DNA of 21,992 nt. Origin: a virus. Below, in pieces: positions 1 to 6,494 of the stretch. The notes under the pieces are model-generated. The model saw only the letters and a program-made list of their open reading frames with translations, was not told where the DNA came from and made no database searches. Location: positions 1-21,992 of the IMG/VR virus record IMGVR_UViG_3300030450_002462; one strand, given 5' to 3'. Numbering within the stretch: position 1 is the stretch's first letter; each line of letters starts with the position of its first letter. The translations under genes were made by a program, and so were the position numbers.

Positions 1-705
1 TTCGTCTGTTGGAACGCCATTGGAGAATCCAACGTGCATGGATGGTGTCATTCCACTTGTGATATTAGATAAATGAAACTGAGCTATTTCTAGTTCCATT
101 TGAATCCAATCTGTAGCCGCCACATAATCTGGTGCAAAACCATAGAATAATGCTGGGTTTTTATCTCTAATCATTAAGATTTGACTAGCTTGTGTTCTAT
201 CATCTGTATTGAAGGCAGCATAGGGTCTTGGTCTGTATTCTCCCTTTTTATACTTAGCCCAATTTGCACTATAATAATATGTGTCTATTTGACCGTCAAC
301 CATTTTACCAGAACGGATATATTGTGCTGGTATATGTTTCATTTTAGCAATCCTGCTTCTATCTCTTGACCAGATCACATTTACGTAACAACCGCCAAAT
401 AGCTTTAAATCCATTGCTAGGTCTTTTAATACATCATCATCAGAATTGTCTAATAATTCAGTTAAACGCAAATAAGACTCTTTTGTATCTGTATTATCAT
501 CTACATTTGTTGCTCCCAATCCCTCACCATATATCATTGCACCAATAGACTTAATTAATGCACCGTTAATGGCACTACCTAAGAAAAGGTCTAGTATATA
601 ATTTGGATATAAATTATCTTCACCGAAAGAAACCCAATCGTTTTTGGAATCTTCAACTAAATGGGGAATGTTATAATGTGATAATTTTACTAAGTTTAAA
701 TTCAT
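1..705 (-). CDS. Phage portal protein (N-terminal 235 residues, cut by window edge)
   Basis: The portal forms the dodecameric ring at one capsid vertex through which DNA is packaged and ejected, and to which the terminase and tail bind. The gene starts at ATG 705 and stays open to base 1, so the C-terminal half is missing. The protein begins MNLNLVKLSHYNIP. It contains a WVSFGEDNLYPNY segment, a FGGCYVNVIW strand, a cluster reading ADYVAATDW-like (APDYVAATDWIQMELEIA) and a HLSNITSGMTPSMHVGF stretch. This pattern (Y/W-rich strand, then PDY..A..WI..E, then FH..NI..G..PS) is what I associate with portals of Bacteroidota phages. It lies two bases after the preceding gene and is the last gene of the leftward late block seen here. 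Its position downstream of the capsid gene is unusual. The family call rests on remembered pattern, not a search. Confidence 0.85.
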   Translation of the reverse strand, partial: MNLNLVKLSHYNIPHLVEDSKNDWVSFGEDNLYPNYILDLFLGSAINGALIKSIGAMIYGEGLGATNVDDNTDTKESYLRLTELLDNSDDDVLKDLAMDLKLFGGCYVNVIWSRDRSRIAKMKHIPAQYIRSGKMVDGQIDTYYYSANWAKYKKGEYRPRPYAAFNTDDRTQASQILMIRDKNPALFYGFAPDYVAATDWIQMELEIAQFHLSNITSGMTPSMHVGFSNGVPTDE

Positions 706-707
706 AA

Positions 708-1160
708 TTAAATTGTTATATAAACGCTTTCTGTATCAGAATCGTTTGTTGTATATTCTGTGTATTCAACAGGCGGTACTTCACCGCTATTCATAGCCAT
801 ATTCATAAGTCCTGTATATAGTAGCGTCAATCCAGACGAATCCAAATTTGTGTTGGAAGTGTTTTGATATATAAAAGCATCATAAAAGCCTAAAGGAAAA
901 TCCGTGTTTCCCATAAATATATTTCCCGCTGTTAAATTTTCTGAACCAGAAGCTCGTACCGTATTATAAGTTAATTCAACGTACCTTTCTTGGCTTGTGT
1001 AACTTGCGGTAACAGTAAATTTTTTCACACTTTCTGTGAATTGACTTTTAAAATAAATCAATGGTCTATAATCTGTATTGGTCATTTTATCATACAAATC
1101 TAAGTATATTTTGTTTTGCAAGATTAGACCATCCGTATCATTTATTAAGGTTTGTATCAC
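708..1160 (-). CDS. Unknown phage protein between capsid and portal genes (150 aa)
   Basis: I do not recognise this 150-residue protein. It starts with GTG at 1160, which overlaps the TGA stop of the preceding small gene (GTGA), suggesting translational coupling. No better ATG is visible: the first internal one (Met-Thr-Asn-Thr) lies 25 codons in. The sequence is rich in Thr, Ser, Tyr and Asn with alternating hydrophobic residues, consistent with a soluble beta-rich protein. It has no signal peptide, membrane segment or cysteine. A structural or connector role is inferred only from its place between the tail-tube-like gene and the portal. The stop lies two bases before the portal start. Confidence 0.75.
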   Translation of the reverse strand: MIQTLINDTDGLILQNKIYLDLYDKMTNTDYRPLIYFKSQFTESVKKFTVTASYTSQERYVELTYNTVRASGSENLTAGNIFMGNTDFPLGFYDAFIYQNTSNTNLDSSGLTLLYTGLMNMAMNSGEVPPVEYTEYTTNDSDTESVYITI

Positions 1161-1312
1161 TTCTTTTTATTCTTAGGTTTTTCTTCTATAAATAGTGACT
1201 TTCTTACGCTTTCGTTTAGCTTTTTAATTTGATTCTGTGATAAATCATCTAATGGGATGTTGATATTATCAACGCTTTTACCTTCCCATTCTTTTTTAAG
1301 TTTCCAAGCCAT
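1157..1312 (-). CDS. Small basic protein upstream of the portal gene (51 aa)
   Basis: This short gene starts at ATG 1312 and stops with TGA at 1157-1159, inside the GTG start of the next gene. It encodes 51 residues beginning MAWKLKKEWEGKSVDNINIP and ending in a Lys-rich tail (EEKPKNKKK). A middle LDDLSQNQIKKLNESV segment looks helical. The 4-base stop/start overlap, the reading frame filling an otherwise empty gap, and an A/T-rich leader like those of neighbours support it as real. Small proteins of this form (a hydrophobic/basic start, a SQ.QI..L motif and a Lys tail) are common near head genes of related phages, but no function is known to me. Confidence 0.7.
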   Translation of the reverse strand: MAWKLKKEWEGKSVDNINIPLDDLSQNQIKKLNESVRKSLFIEEKPKNKKK

Positions 1313-1330
1313 AGTATTTTATTATAAATA

Positions 1331-1363
1331 TAAATATAAGATTATTGTTTTTTATTGTACAAA
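1331..1363 (-). promoter_or_regulatory. Candidate promoter for the portal gene group
   Basis: Read on the minus strand there is TTTG (bases 1363-1360), a 21-base spacer, then TATATTTA (1338-1331). This matches the Bacteroidota TTG-N(17-23)-TAnnTTTG pattern with one mismatch in the -7 box. It sits just after a terminator-like hairpin and about 20 bases before the ATG at 1312. The match is in very A/T-rich DNA, so chance is possible. Confidence 0.4.
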
Positions 1364-1386
1364 AAAAGGGGCAAAAAACCCCTTTT
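1361..1386 (-). terminator. Rho-independent terminator after the tail-tube-like gene
   Basis: Bases 1364-1371 and 1379-1386 form an 8-bp stem (AAAAGGGG / CCCCTTTT) with a 7-base loop. On the minus strand the stem is followed by a run of seven T. It lies 22 bases after the stop of the 1408-2001 gene. Because both flanks are A/T tracts it could also act on rightward transcripts. Confidence 0.75.
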
Positions 1387-1407
1387 CTTATATATATAGA
1401 GTAACGA

Positions 1408-2001
1408 TTAAGTTCCTACTGTGATTGTTAAATTAGCTTCGTCAGCTAATCCATCAAACGGGAATTTAGCTGTTCCAGCACCAGCACTAGCAGGTAACTG
1501 AATTAACGCGTTCTTTTCTTCTGCACCCCAATTAATAGTGTAGCCGTTTAAATCACCTTTAGCTGTTCCTGTAATAACAGTTCCGCCCGTTACGTAGCAA
1601 CCACCATCAATTCCTAATAAAAATACATTGTCCATAGAATCTTGTACAAATATCTGTGAACGTGAATATGCCATAAGTCTAAGCTCATTAGTCATATCAT
1701 GATCTATTTTTTGTAGTGTCACCGCTAATGTTTGCTCAAAAAATGTAGTTCCGTTAGCATTATCAGAATTTATATTAACTGTAAGACTAGAAAGATTCTG
1801 TACTAAGTCATATTTAAATACTTCTACAGTACCGCCGCAACAAGACCATGTAGCAAAACCTGCTGTAGTCATTTCTGTGGTGTTTATTGTAGCAACAGCA
1901 GAAACATTATTACTATAAGACTTAGCAATATATATAGCTTTTAAACCACCTATACTGTCTTTGCAATCTATTAATCGTCCTCTTGTAATATTACAAGCCA
2001 T
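1408..2001 (-). CDS. Structural protein, putative major tail tube protein (197 aa)
   Basis: The protein starts MACNITRGRLIDCKDSIGG. A short start of this kind (MAC.IT.G...DC.DS.GG.K.I) recurs in proteins next to capsid genes of Bacteroidota phages, and I take it as a virion structural family. The rest is rich in Thr, Gly, Val and Ala with few charges, as expected of a self-assembling beta-rich tube or decoration protein. Six cysteines are present, including a CC pair near residue 54. It has its own terminators on both sides (a hairpin after the capsid gene and another after its own stop), so it may be transcribed as a separate abundant message, which fits a major structural protein. Tail tube versus head decoration cannot be settled by eye. 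Confidence 0.6.
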   Translation of the reverse strand: MACNITRGRLIDCKDSIGGLKAIYIAKSYSNNVSAVATINTTEMTTAGFATWSCCGGTVEVFKYDLVQNLSSLTVNINSDNANGTTFFEQTLAVTLQKIDHDMTNELRLMAYSRSQIFVQDSMDNVFLLGIDGGCYVTGGTVITGTAKGDLNGYTINWGAEEKNALIQLPASAGAGTAKFPFDGLADEANLTITVGT

Positions 2002-2026
2002 AATTATTTATTTATTAAAAGTTAAT

Positions 2027-2052
2027 AAAAGGGCAGTATATTTCAACTGCCC
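2027..2052 (-). terminator. Terminator-like hairpin between capsid and tail-tube-like genes
   Basis: Bases 2031-2037 (GGGCAGT) pair perfectly with 2046-2052 (ACTGCCC) around an 8-base loop. On the minus strand the stem is followed by TTTTATT. It starts 14 bases after the capsid stop. It probably ends or attenuates the capsid message. It could also stabilise the 3' end of a processed transcript. Confidence 0.7.
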
Positions 2053-2066
2053 ATTTAAAGTATCTA

Positions 2067-3053
2067 TTAAGTCCAAACAGTTGAACCGTAAACACCGTCT
2101 GTACTAACCGCAGTTTGTACTCCTACAGCGAAGTTCATAACAACTCTTACGTTATCAGAACCATCATATTCGTAAGTTGGTATTAATCTAGCTTCAGTCC
2201 AATCAGTAGCTAGGTTAGTTCCAAATACTAAGTTTTCAGGATATGTAAATAAAATTACATCATTAAAAATCCCGGGACACCTGTAGATGGGGTAGCCAAA
2301 ATAAGTTGCTGTGTCAGCTTTTGCGTCAAATCCTAATCCAGAAATTTGTCCTTGATTAGAACCTGCAGAAGCTAATGCTTGAATGTAGAATCCATAAGTT
2401 TTGTTGTTCATATAGAAACCAACACCCGGCTTAGTAAGAATACCAGAAATATCTGAAGCAGCTTTGTCATAAACAGAAGCCATATCAGTTAAGATGTCTG
2501 AAGCTGCTAAAGCATCAGCGAAATCTACTTCGCTAAAGTCTTTACAAGCAGAAGCATCAGCACCCGCTTCGTCTTGCGTTCCGTCATCAGATAAGAAACC
2601 CGTTCCAAATGGAGCAGCTCCTTGCCATATTCCGATTTCTAATTGAGCAGCAGCTTTACCTGCAATTACTTGTAATAAGAAATCTCCAAAATTTTGTGGT
2701 AAGTTACCATTTCTGTCCATTCCTTGACCCATCCAAGTAGGGAAAATTGTACCTCTACAAATTTCTTCATTTACTTTAAGATCAGTCAAAGTAAGTACTT
2801 GTTCAGAAGTTGAAGTGTCATTTCCACTTGAGAAAGAACACGCAGCAGCAACAATAGGATTGCTAGAAGCAATGTTGTTAATTACTGCACTTTTCGTTAA
2901 ACCGTCTATTGTTCTAACGTAACCTTTAGCAACTGTGTCAGGACTTCTCAAGGCAGCAGTCACATAAGGCAGCGAATGTACACCTGCGTAGGTGTCACCG
3001 TTTACGGTAATATCAAATTCTCGCTTTTTTGATAATTGAATTTTATTTGCCAT
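2067..3053 (-). CDS. Major capsid protein, HK97-fold type (328 aa)
   Basis: This is the likely main shell protein. It follows the scaffold-like gene by eight bases and the prohead protease by one gene, the usual order protease-scaffold-capsid. The N-terminal part ends in a conserved-looking segment (residues about 85-115, with EEICRGTIFPTWMGQG). The C-terminal third (GYPIYRCPGIFNDVILFTYP, then NLVFGTNLATDW) looks like the HK97 P-domain/beta-hinge, where a 'nominal' strand precedes a fixed-length loop. It ends with the hydrophobic VVMNFAVGVQTAV and an aromatic tail VWT. The length of 328 is typical of small HK97-fold capsid proteins. There is a Gly/Ala/Ser-rich composition and almost no Lys in the second half. 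A terminator-like hairpin follows. Confidence 0.85.
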   Translation of the reverse strand: MANKIQLSKKREFDITVNGDTYAGVHSLPYVTAALRSPDTVAKGYVRTIDGLTKSAVINNIASSNPIVAAACSFSSGNDTSTSEQVLTLTDLKVNEEICRGTIFPTWMGQGMDRNGNLPQNFGDFLLQVIAGKAAAQLEIGIWQGAAPFGTGFLSDDGTQDEAGADASACKDFSEVDFADALAASDILTDMASVYDKAASDISGILTKPGVGFYMNNKTYGFYIQALASAGSNQGQISGLGFDAKADTATYFGYPIYRCPGIFNDVILFTYPENLVFGTNLATDWTEARLIPTYEYDGSDNVRVVMNFAVGVQTAVSTDGVYGSTVWT

Positions 3054-3061
3054 TTTTAAAT

Positions 3062-3742
3062 TTATTTTAAGTTATTAATGTAATATGCTGTCCTCTCATT
3101 TGGTGACAGTTTCGCTAAGTCAACAGTCGAGTTAAAGCCATCACCTTCTGGATTGTAATTTATACCCTCACTAGCAGGTTCACCACTTAATTCAACTACT
3201 TTACTTTTAAGTTCTTCTATTTGTGTCATAAGTTCTCCGATAAGCTCTTTTGACATTTCTGTTTTTTCTTCAACCTCTCCTTCAACTTCTTCAGATAATT
3301 CCGCAGACGCTTCTACTTTATCAGCTTTTAAATCAGCTACAGCATCTTCAAGGTTTTTGATTCTAATTTCCATCCCTTTCCAATCAGCAACATCAGCTTC
3401 TTCAGCTAATTCTTCTTCTTTAGATTCAACCTCTTCAGAAAGCTCTTCTTCAGATGCTTCAACATCTTCAGCTTCTTTTTCTTCGCCTAAGTCTAAGATT
3501 TCAGACGAATCACCGATTGTCATTTTATTACCATTTTCCATAGTGTAGCTTCCAGCAGCTAAAGGTTCAGCTTCGCCATCATCACCGATAGCAAAAACTT
3601 TAGACCCGATCATAAATTGCTCATCTTCTGTAGCAAGTGTACGACCGTCATCTAATTTCATTTCAGCGTAGAACTTTACGCTATAAGATTTAGGTTCATT
3701 TTTCATTTTTAAGATATTTAAAATTTTTTCTATTGTTCCCAT
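3062..3742 (-). CDS. Scaffold-like protein, Glu-rich coiled coil (226 aa)
   Basis: The gene lies directly between the prohead protease and the capsid gene, which is the position of the scaffold. I chose ATG 3742 (Met-Gly-Thr-Ile-Glu-Lys): the longer reading frame from 3820 would add 26 residues overlapping the protease gene, and the shared A/T leader element sits five bases before 3742. After a basic N-terminal helix and a short beta-like part, residues about 90-185 are extremely Glu-rich (EEELSEEVESKEEELAEE) with heptad-like spacing, then a helix (TQIEELKSKVVELSG). The last residues (LAKLSPNERTAYYINNLK) look like a conserved capsid-binding tail. Acidic helical composition fits a scaffold that is removed by the protease. 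Function is inferred from position and composition. Confidence 0.7.
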   Translation of the reverse strand: MGTIEKILNILKMKNEPKSYSVKFYAEMKLDDGRTLATEDEQFMIGSKVFAIGDDGEAEPLAAGSYTMENGNKMTIGDSSEILDLGEEKEAEDVEASEEELSEEVESKEEELAEEADVADWKGMEIRIKNLEDAVADLKADKVEASAELSEEVEGEVEEKTEMSKELIGELMTQIEELKSKVVELSGEPASEGINYNPEGDGFNSTVDLAKLSPNERTAYYINNLK

Positions 3743-3747
3743 AACAT

Positions 3748-3761
3748 TAATAAATATAAAG
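3748..3761 (-). promoter_or_regulatory. Recurring leader element CTTTATATTTATTA (copy at scaffold gene)
   Basis: Minus-strand CTTTATATTTATTA ends five bases before the ATG at 3742. Near-identical copies precede 4779 and 13251. It could be a translation signal replacing Shine-Dalgarno, or a nonstandard -7 box (TATATTTA). Confidence 0.45.
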
Positions 3762-3783
3762 GTGTTAAAATTGTTTATTTCTT

Positions 3784-4779
3784 TTAGCGTCTTACTGTTC
3801 TGTTCTTGATGGCAGCACATACTTTTGCTGCTGTTTCTTTGTTGCCGTATTCTTTGATTTGGTCACGCATACAATCATCCCAAGAGTATTTAAGCATAGC
3901 CTTTCTTTTAGCAAAAGCAACATATTCTAGCATCTTGTATTTTCTCTTTCTTTTCTTTCTTCCTGTCTTAGCGTACTCTTCACGTGTTGTTGCATCAGCG
4001 TGTGTGTCACAAGGCATATATAATTTCACGCCATCTACAGTATGTGTATGACTTCCAGAACAACCCTTGAACATCTCAGCATATAGATCCGCCTCTTCTT
4101 TTGTTCTAAATAATGGCTCACCATCTAATGCACCTACAGGATTTAACTCGTTTTGTAAAATAACATCTTTGATTTTTCCCATCATTACTTCGTCTGGACA
4201 ATCCTCACATACTTCGTCTAATATATCAACTTGTTTTGATTGCTCAATTAGCTTGTCCGTAAAATATCCTTCTATACTAAAACCCCTTACTTCTTTATTT
4301 TTAATAGCATCCCATATTTCGGGATTGTTTTCAGCACTCACTTGTACAAACCACGTACCGATTGGTAATTTACTGAATCCATACATATTTGATTTATCGT
4401 ATTTTGCATCTTCTTTAATCCATGATTCTACGACAGTTAATCCTTGTATTGGTTCTTTATGTTCAAGAGTGTGGTTATTGTTGTTTAAACTAGACATAAA
4501 TAGCTTCTGTGCTCTTTTAATGGTTTCTTTAGTGAAAAACACTTCATACTCTTCGTTAGTGTCTTTATCTAATCTAGGAATCTTCTTATCGGGAATAAGT
4601 ATTGCTCCTATTAATTGTTTTTTTTCTTCATCTGCTTTTGCAAGTGATAAAAAGTCGTTATTAAAAAAAACGAAATTTTCTTCTATGGCAGGAAATTTAA
4701 CAACGCTAATTGCATCCACTCCAAAGAAGTCTGCTGTTTCGTCTATAATTAATTCTATAAGTTTTTTCTTTTTGTCCAT
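3784..4779 (-). CDS. Prohead maturation protease, XkdF-like (Peptidase S78-2 type), with Cys/His cluster (331 aa)
   Basis: The protein probably cleaves the scaffold and capsid delta region during head maturation. Residues about 50-175 fit the XkdF-like serine protease domain: LIGAILIPDKKIPR, then a His in LEHKEPIQG (His107) followed by VVESWI, then WFVQVS, and a Ser in VRGFSIEGYF (Ser168). His and Ser at this spacing are the expected catalytic pair. After this come two additional parts. Residues 240-260 hold Cys240, His244, His246, Cys257 and His260 (GCSGSHTH ... YMPCDTH), which looks like a metal site. Residues 300-325 hold a small helical motif with Cys303 and Cys321 (DDCMRDQIKEYGNKE). A strongly basic linker (GRKKRKRKYK) separates them. 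It precedes the scaffold-like and capsid genes. It is longer than a bare protease domain because of these C-terminal parts. Confidence 0.8.
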   Translation of the reverse strand: MDKKKKLIELIIDETADFFGVDAISVVKFPAIEENFVFFNNDFLSLAKADEEKKQLIGAILIPDKKIPRLDKDTNEEYEVFFTKETIKRAQKLFMSSLNNNNHTLEHKEPIQGLTVVESWIKEDAKYDKSNMYGFSKLPIGTWFVQVSAENNPEIWDAIKNKEVRGFSIEGYFTDKLIEQSKQVDILDEVCEDCPDEVMMGKIKDVILQNELNPVGALDGEPLFRTKEEADLYAEMFKGCSGSHTHTVDGVKLYMPCDTHADATTREEYAKTGRKKRKRKYKMLEYVAFAKRKAMLKYSWDDCMRDQIKEYGNKETAAKVCAAIKNRTVRR

Positions 4780-4784
4780 AATAC

Positions 4785-4798
4785 TAATAAATATAAAG
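4785..4798 (-). promoter_or_regulatory. Recurring leader element CTTTATATTTATTA (copy at protease gene)
   Basis: Identical to the 3748-3761 copy over 14 bases and also five bases before its ATG (4779). The constant distance favours a role in translation initiation, though a TATATTTA -7 box is contained in it. Confidence 0.45.
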
Positions 4799-4811
4799 TT
4801 CTTTATTTTGT

Positions 4812-6314
4812 TTATAATGTAGCTTGTATTTCTAGTTCTTCTTGTAGTGCTTGTGCATCACTAATATCATTTTCCACTACATACGCTTGAACAGGTTGCG
4901 GAGCTCCATCTGGCAATTCAACTGATTCCATATTTGGTATTAAACCACCTATTCCCCCAGCACCCAAATCAGCAGCAGGAACACTTGGCGTTCCGCCACC
5001 CCCATTATCACCACCGGGTAATTTTTGATCTGTGATTGCTTTTACATTTGCAATACCTTGTGCCACTATTCCAGCAGCAGCAGCAATACCTAAAATCCCC
5101 CCTTGTGACAATGCTTTGTTTGCCGCAGCAAAGGTGTCTATTATAGCTAATGCTTTAGCAACCTTTTTTCCTTTTTTACTTTCTTTATCAATAAGCGAAC
5201 TAATACCCCCCAAAGCACCCCTAATAATACTTTGTTTCTCTTCTTGTGCTTTTTTGGTAGCTTCAACGTCTGTTTCTCCAGATTTCTGTGATTGCTCACC
5301 TGTATCTTTTAAACTTTCGTTATATTCATTTTGCAATGCTATAAGGTTCACTAATTGTTCTGATTTTTGACCTGTAATCCTTTCTTCTAAGTCAGCTAAG
5401 TCTGTTTGTGCATTTATTAATTGAACTTGTAAATCTATATTGTTTTTATCTAGAGATAATTCCATTTCAGCTAATGCTATTTTCTTTTCAGCTAACGCCT
5501 TTTCTTTTTCAAATTGTTCCTCTAATATTTTCCCTAATTTGTTATTTGCTTCTATTCGTTCTTCAAAAGTTAAATTAACATTATCTCTAATTTGCCTTTG
5601 TATTTCTGCATCTTTCTGGTATGTTAATTGTAGCTGTCTTTGATTTGCTTCAGCTAGTTTAACTTCGTTTCTCAGCTTCACCAAACTAGTAGCGTATTCA
5701 TTTGATTCAGTAACCGTATTTTTTAGCTCAACTACGGTAGTTTTTAGAGTTTCTACAAACCCCGTCTGTTCCACTTCTGTCATTCCTGTTGCTAATTGTA
5801 TCAATCCGGTTTTAGCCTCAGCAGCCCCTTCTTTTATCATAGCTAAATCTGTACTCCAAACCCCCTTCAGAACCTTTCCCAACGCCCCAGCAGCATCTAT
5901 TAATCCTTCAATTCTATCTACAAAATTTTGTTTTATTGTAATCCATAAATCTTTTACTGCTTGTTGGGGGTCTGTAAATGCTGACGTAAGTTTATTTCCA
6001 ACATCTATTGCTGAAGTTATTAATTTTTGAAACACAGCATTTATAGTTTCAGCGGCTATATTTAATTTGTCCATAACCACCTGATTCCGCCCTAGGGCTT
6101 CTTTAAGTCCAACAAGTGCTGAAATAATAAGTCCAATTCCTAATGCTTTAAAAGCCACACCAACACCAATAATACCCTGTCGCATAATGGTAAATCCATG
6201 CTTTGTTTTCGCCGCATTATCATCTACATTGCTAAGTCCATGCCCCAACTCATCAACTGTTTGCTTCGCATCTTTAGCATCTACTCTTAATTTTACTACA
6301 TATTCTTTTGCCAT
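4812..6314 (-). CDS. Tail tape measure protein (500 aa)
   Basis: Tape measure proteins set tail length and leave the tail ahead of the DNA. The N-terminus (MAKEYVVKLRVDAKDAKQTV) resembles the usual start of the family. A hydrophobic stretch at about residues 47-70 (IIGVGVAFKALGIGLIISAL) is followed by amphipathic helices. A long Glu/Gln/Lys-rich coiled coil covers about 200-345. Near the C-terminus come AKALAIIDTFAAANKALSQG, a second hydrophobic stretch (GILGIAAAAGIVAQGIA), a Gly-rich linker, and the ending QAYVVENDISDAQ, which I recognise from tape measures of Bacteroidota phages. At roughly 0.15 nm per residue, 500 residues would give a tail near 75 nm. It lies downstream of the large tail proteins and upstream of the head genes, the reverse of the common order. 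Confidence 0.85.
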   Translation of the reverse strand: MAKEYVVKLRVDAKDAKQTVDELGHGLSNVDDNAAKTKHGFTIMRQGIIGVGVAFKALGIGLIISALVGLKEALGRNQVVMDKLNIAAETINAVFQKLITSAIDVGNKLTSAFTDPQQAVKDLWITIKQNFVDRIEGLIDAAGALGKVLKGVWSTDLAMIKEGAAEAKTGLIQLATGMTEVEQTGFVETLKTTVVELKNTVTESNEYATSLVKLRNEVKLAEANQRQLQLTYQKDAEIQRQIRDNVNLTFEERIEANNKLGKILEEQFEKEKALAEKKIALAEMELSLDKNNIDLQVQLINAQTDLADLEERITGQKSEQLVNLIALQNEYNESLKDTGEQSQKSGETDVEATKKAQEEKQSIIRGALGGISSLIDKESKKGKKVAKALAIIDTFAAANKALSQGGILGIAAAAGIVAQGIANVKAITDQKLPGGDNGGGGTPSVPAADLGAGGIGGLIPNMESVELPDGAPQPVQAYVVENDISDAQALQEELEIQATL

Positions 6315-6320
6315 ATTTAT

Positions 6321-6494
6321 TTATCTAAAAATTATTCTTTTTATTTCTTTAAACATTCTTCTAAAACTTGTATGGTACTCTTCAACACCATAAGCAAAAT
6401 CTAGTTCTTTATCTTTATTTTCTACTAACTGAATATGATCAATCGTAGGTATAATTAACTTTACTGTTGATTCTATATATTTTTTTAATTCCAT
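6321..6494 (-). CDS. Small basic protein before the tape measure gene (57 aa)
   Basis: I do not recognise this protein. The start chosen is ATG 6494 (Met-Glu-Leu-Lys-Lys-Tyr), which overlaps the last 10 bases of the 1169-residue tail gene; a longer reading frame from 6551 would lie inside that gene in another frame and is less likely. The sequence has a helical N-terminus (MELKKYIESTVKLIIPTI), an acidic middle (ENKDKELDF) and a very basic end (RRMFKEIKRIIFR). The end could be an amphipathic helix. It stops six bases before the tape measure start, so the two are probably co-translated. Function unknown. Confidence 0.65.
   Translation of the reverse strand: MELKKYIESTVKLIIPTIDHIQLVENKDKELDFAYGVEEYHTSFRRMFKEIKRIIFR

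Noticed and set aside
181-548. Two plus-strand frames over the portal region.
   Set aside because: They lie opposite a clear portal frame and have composition typical of antisense reading.
3743-3820. A longer N-terminus for the scaffold-like protein (start at 3820).
   Set aside because: It overlaps the protease gene's end, and the shared leader element and a good ATG point to 3742.
4067-4822. A 251-codon open frame on the plus strand opposite the protease gene.
   Set aside because: It mirrors the strong protease frame on the other strand, has low-complexity Ser/Leu/Phe content, and no upstream signals; taken as a shadow.
5032-5643. Plus-strand frames opposite the tape measure gene.
   Set aside because: Antisense of a strongly supported coiled-coil gene; no start signals.
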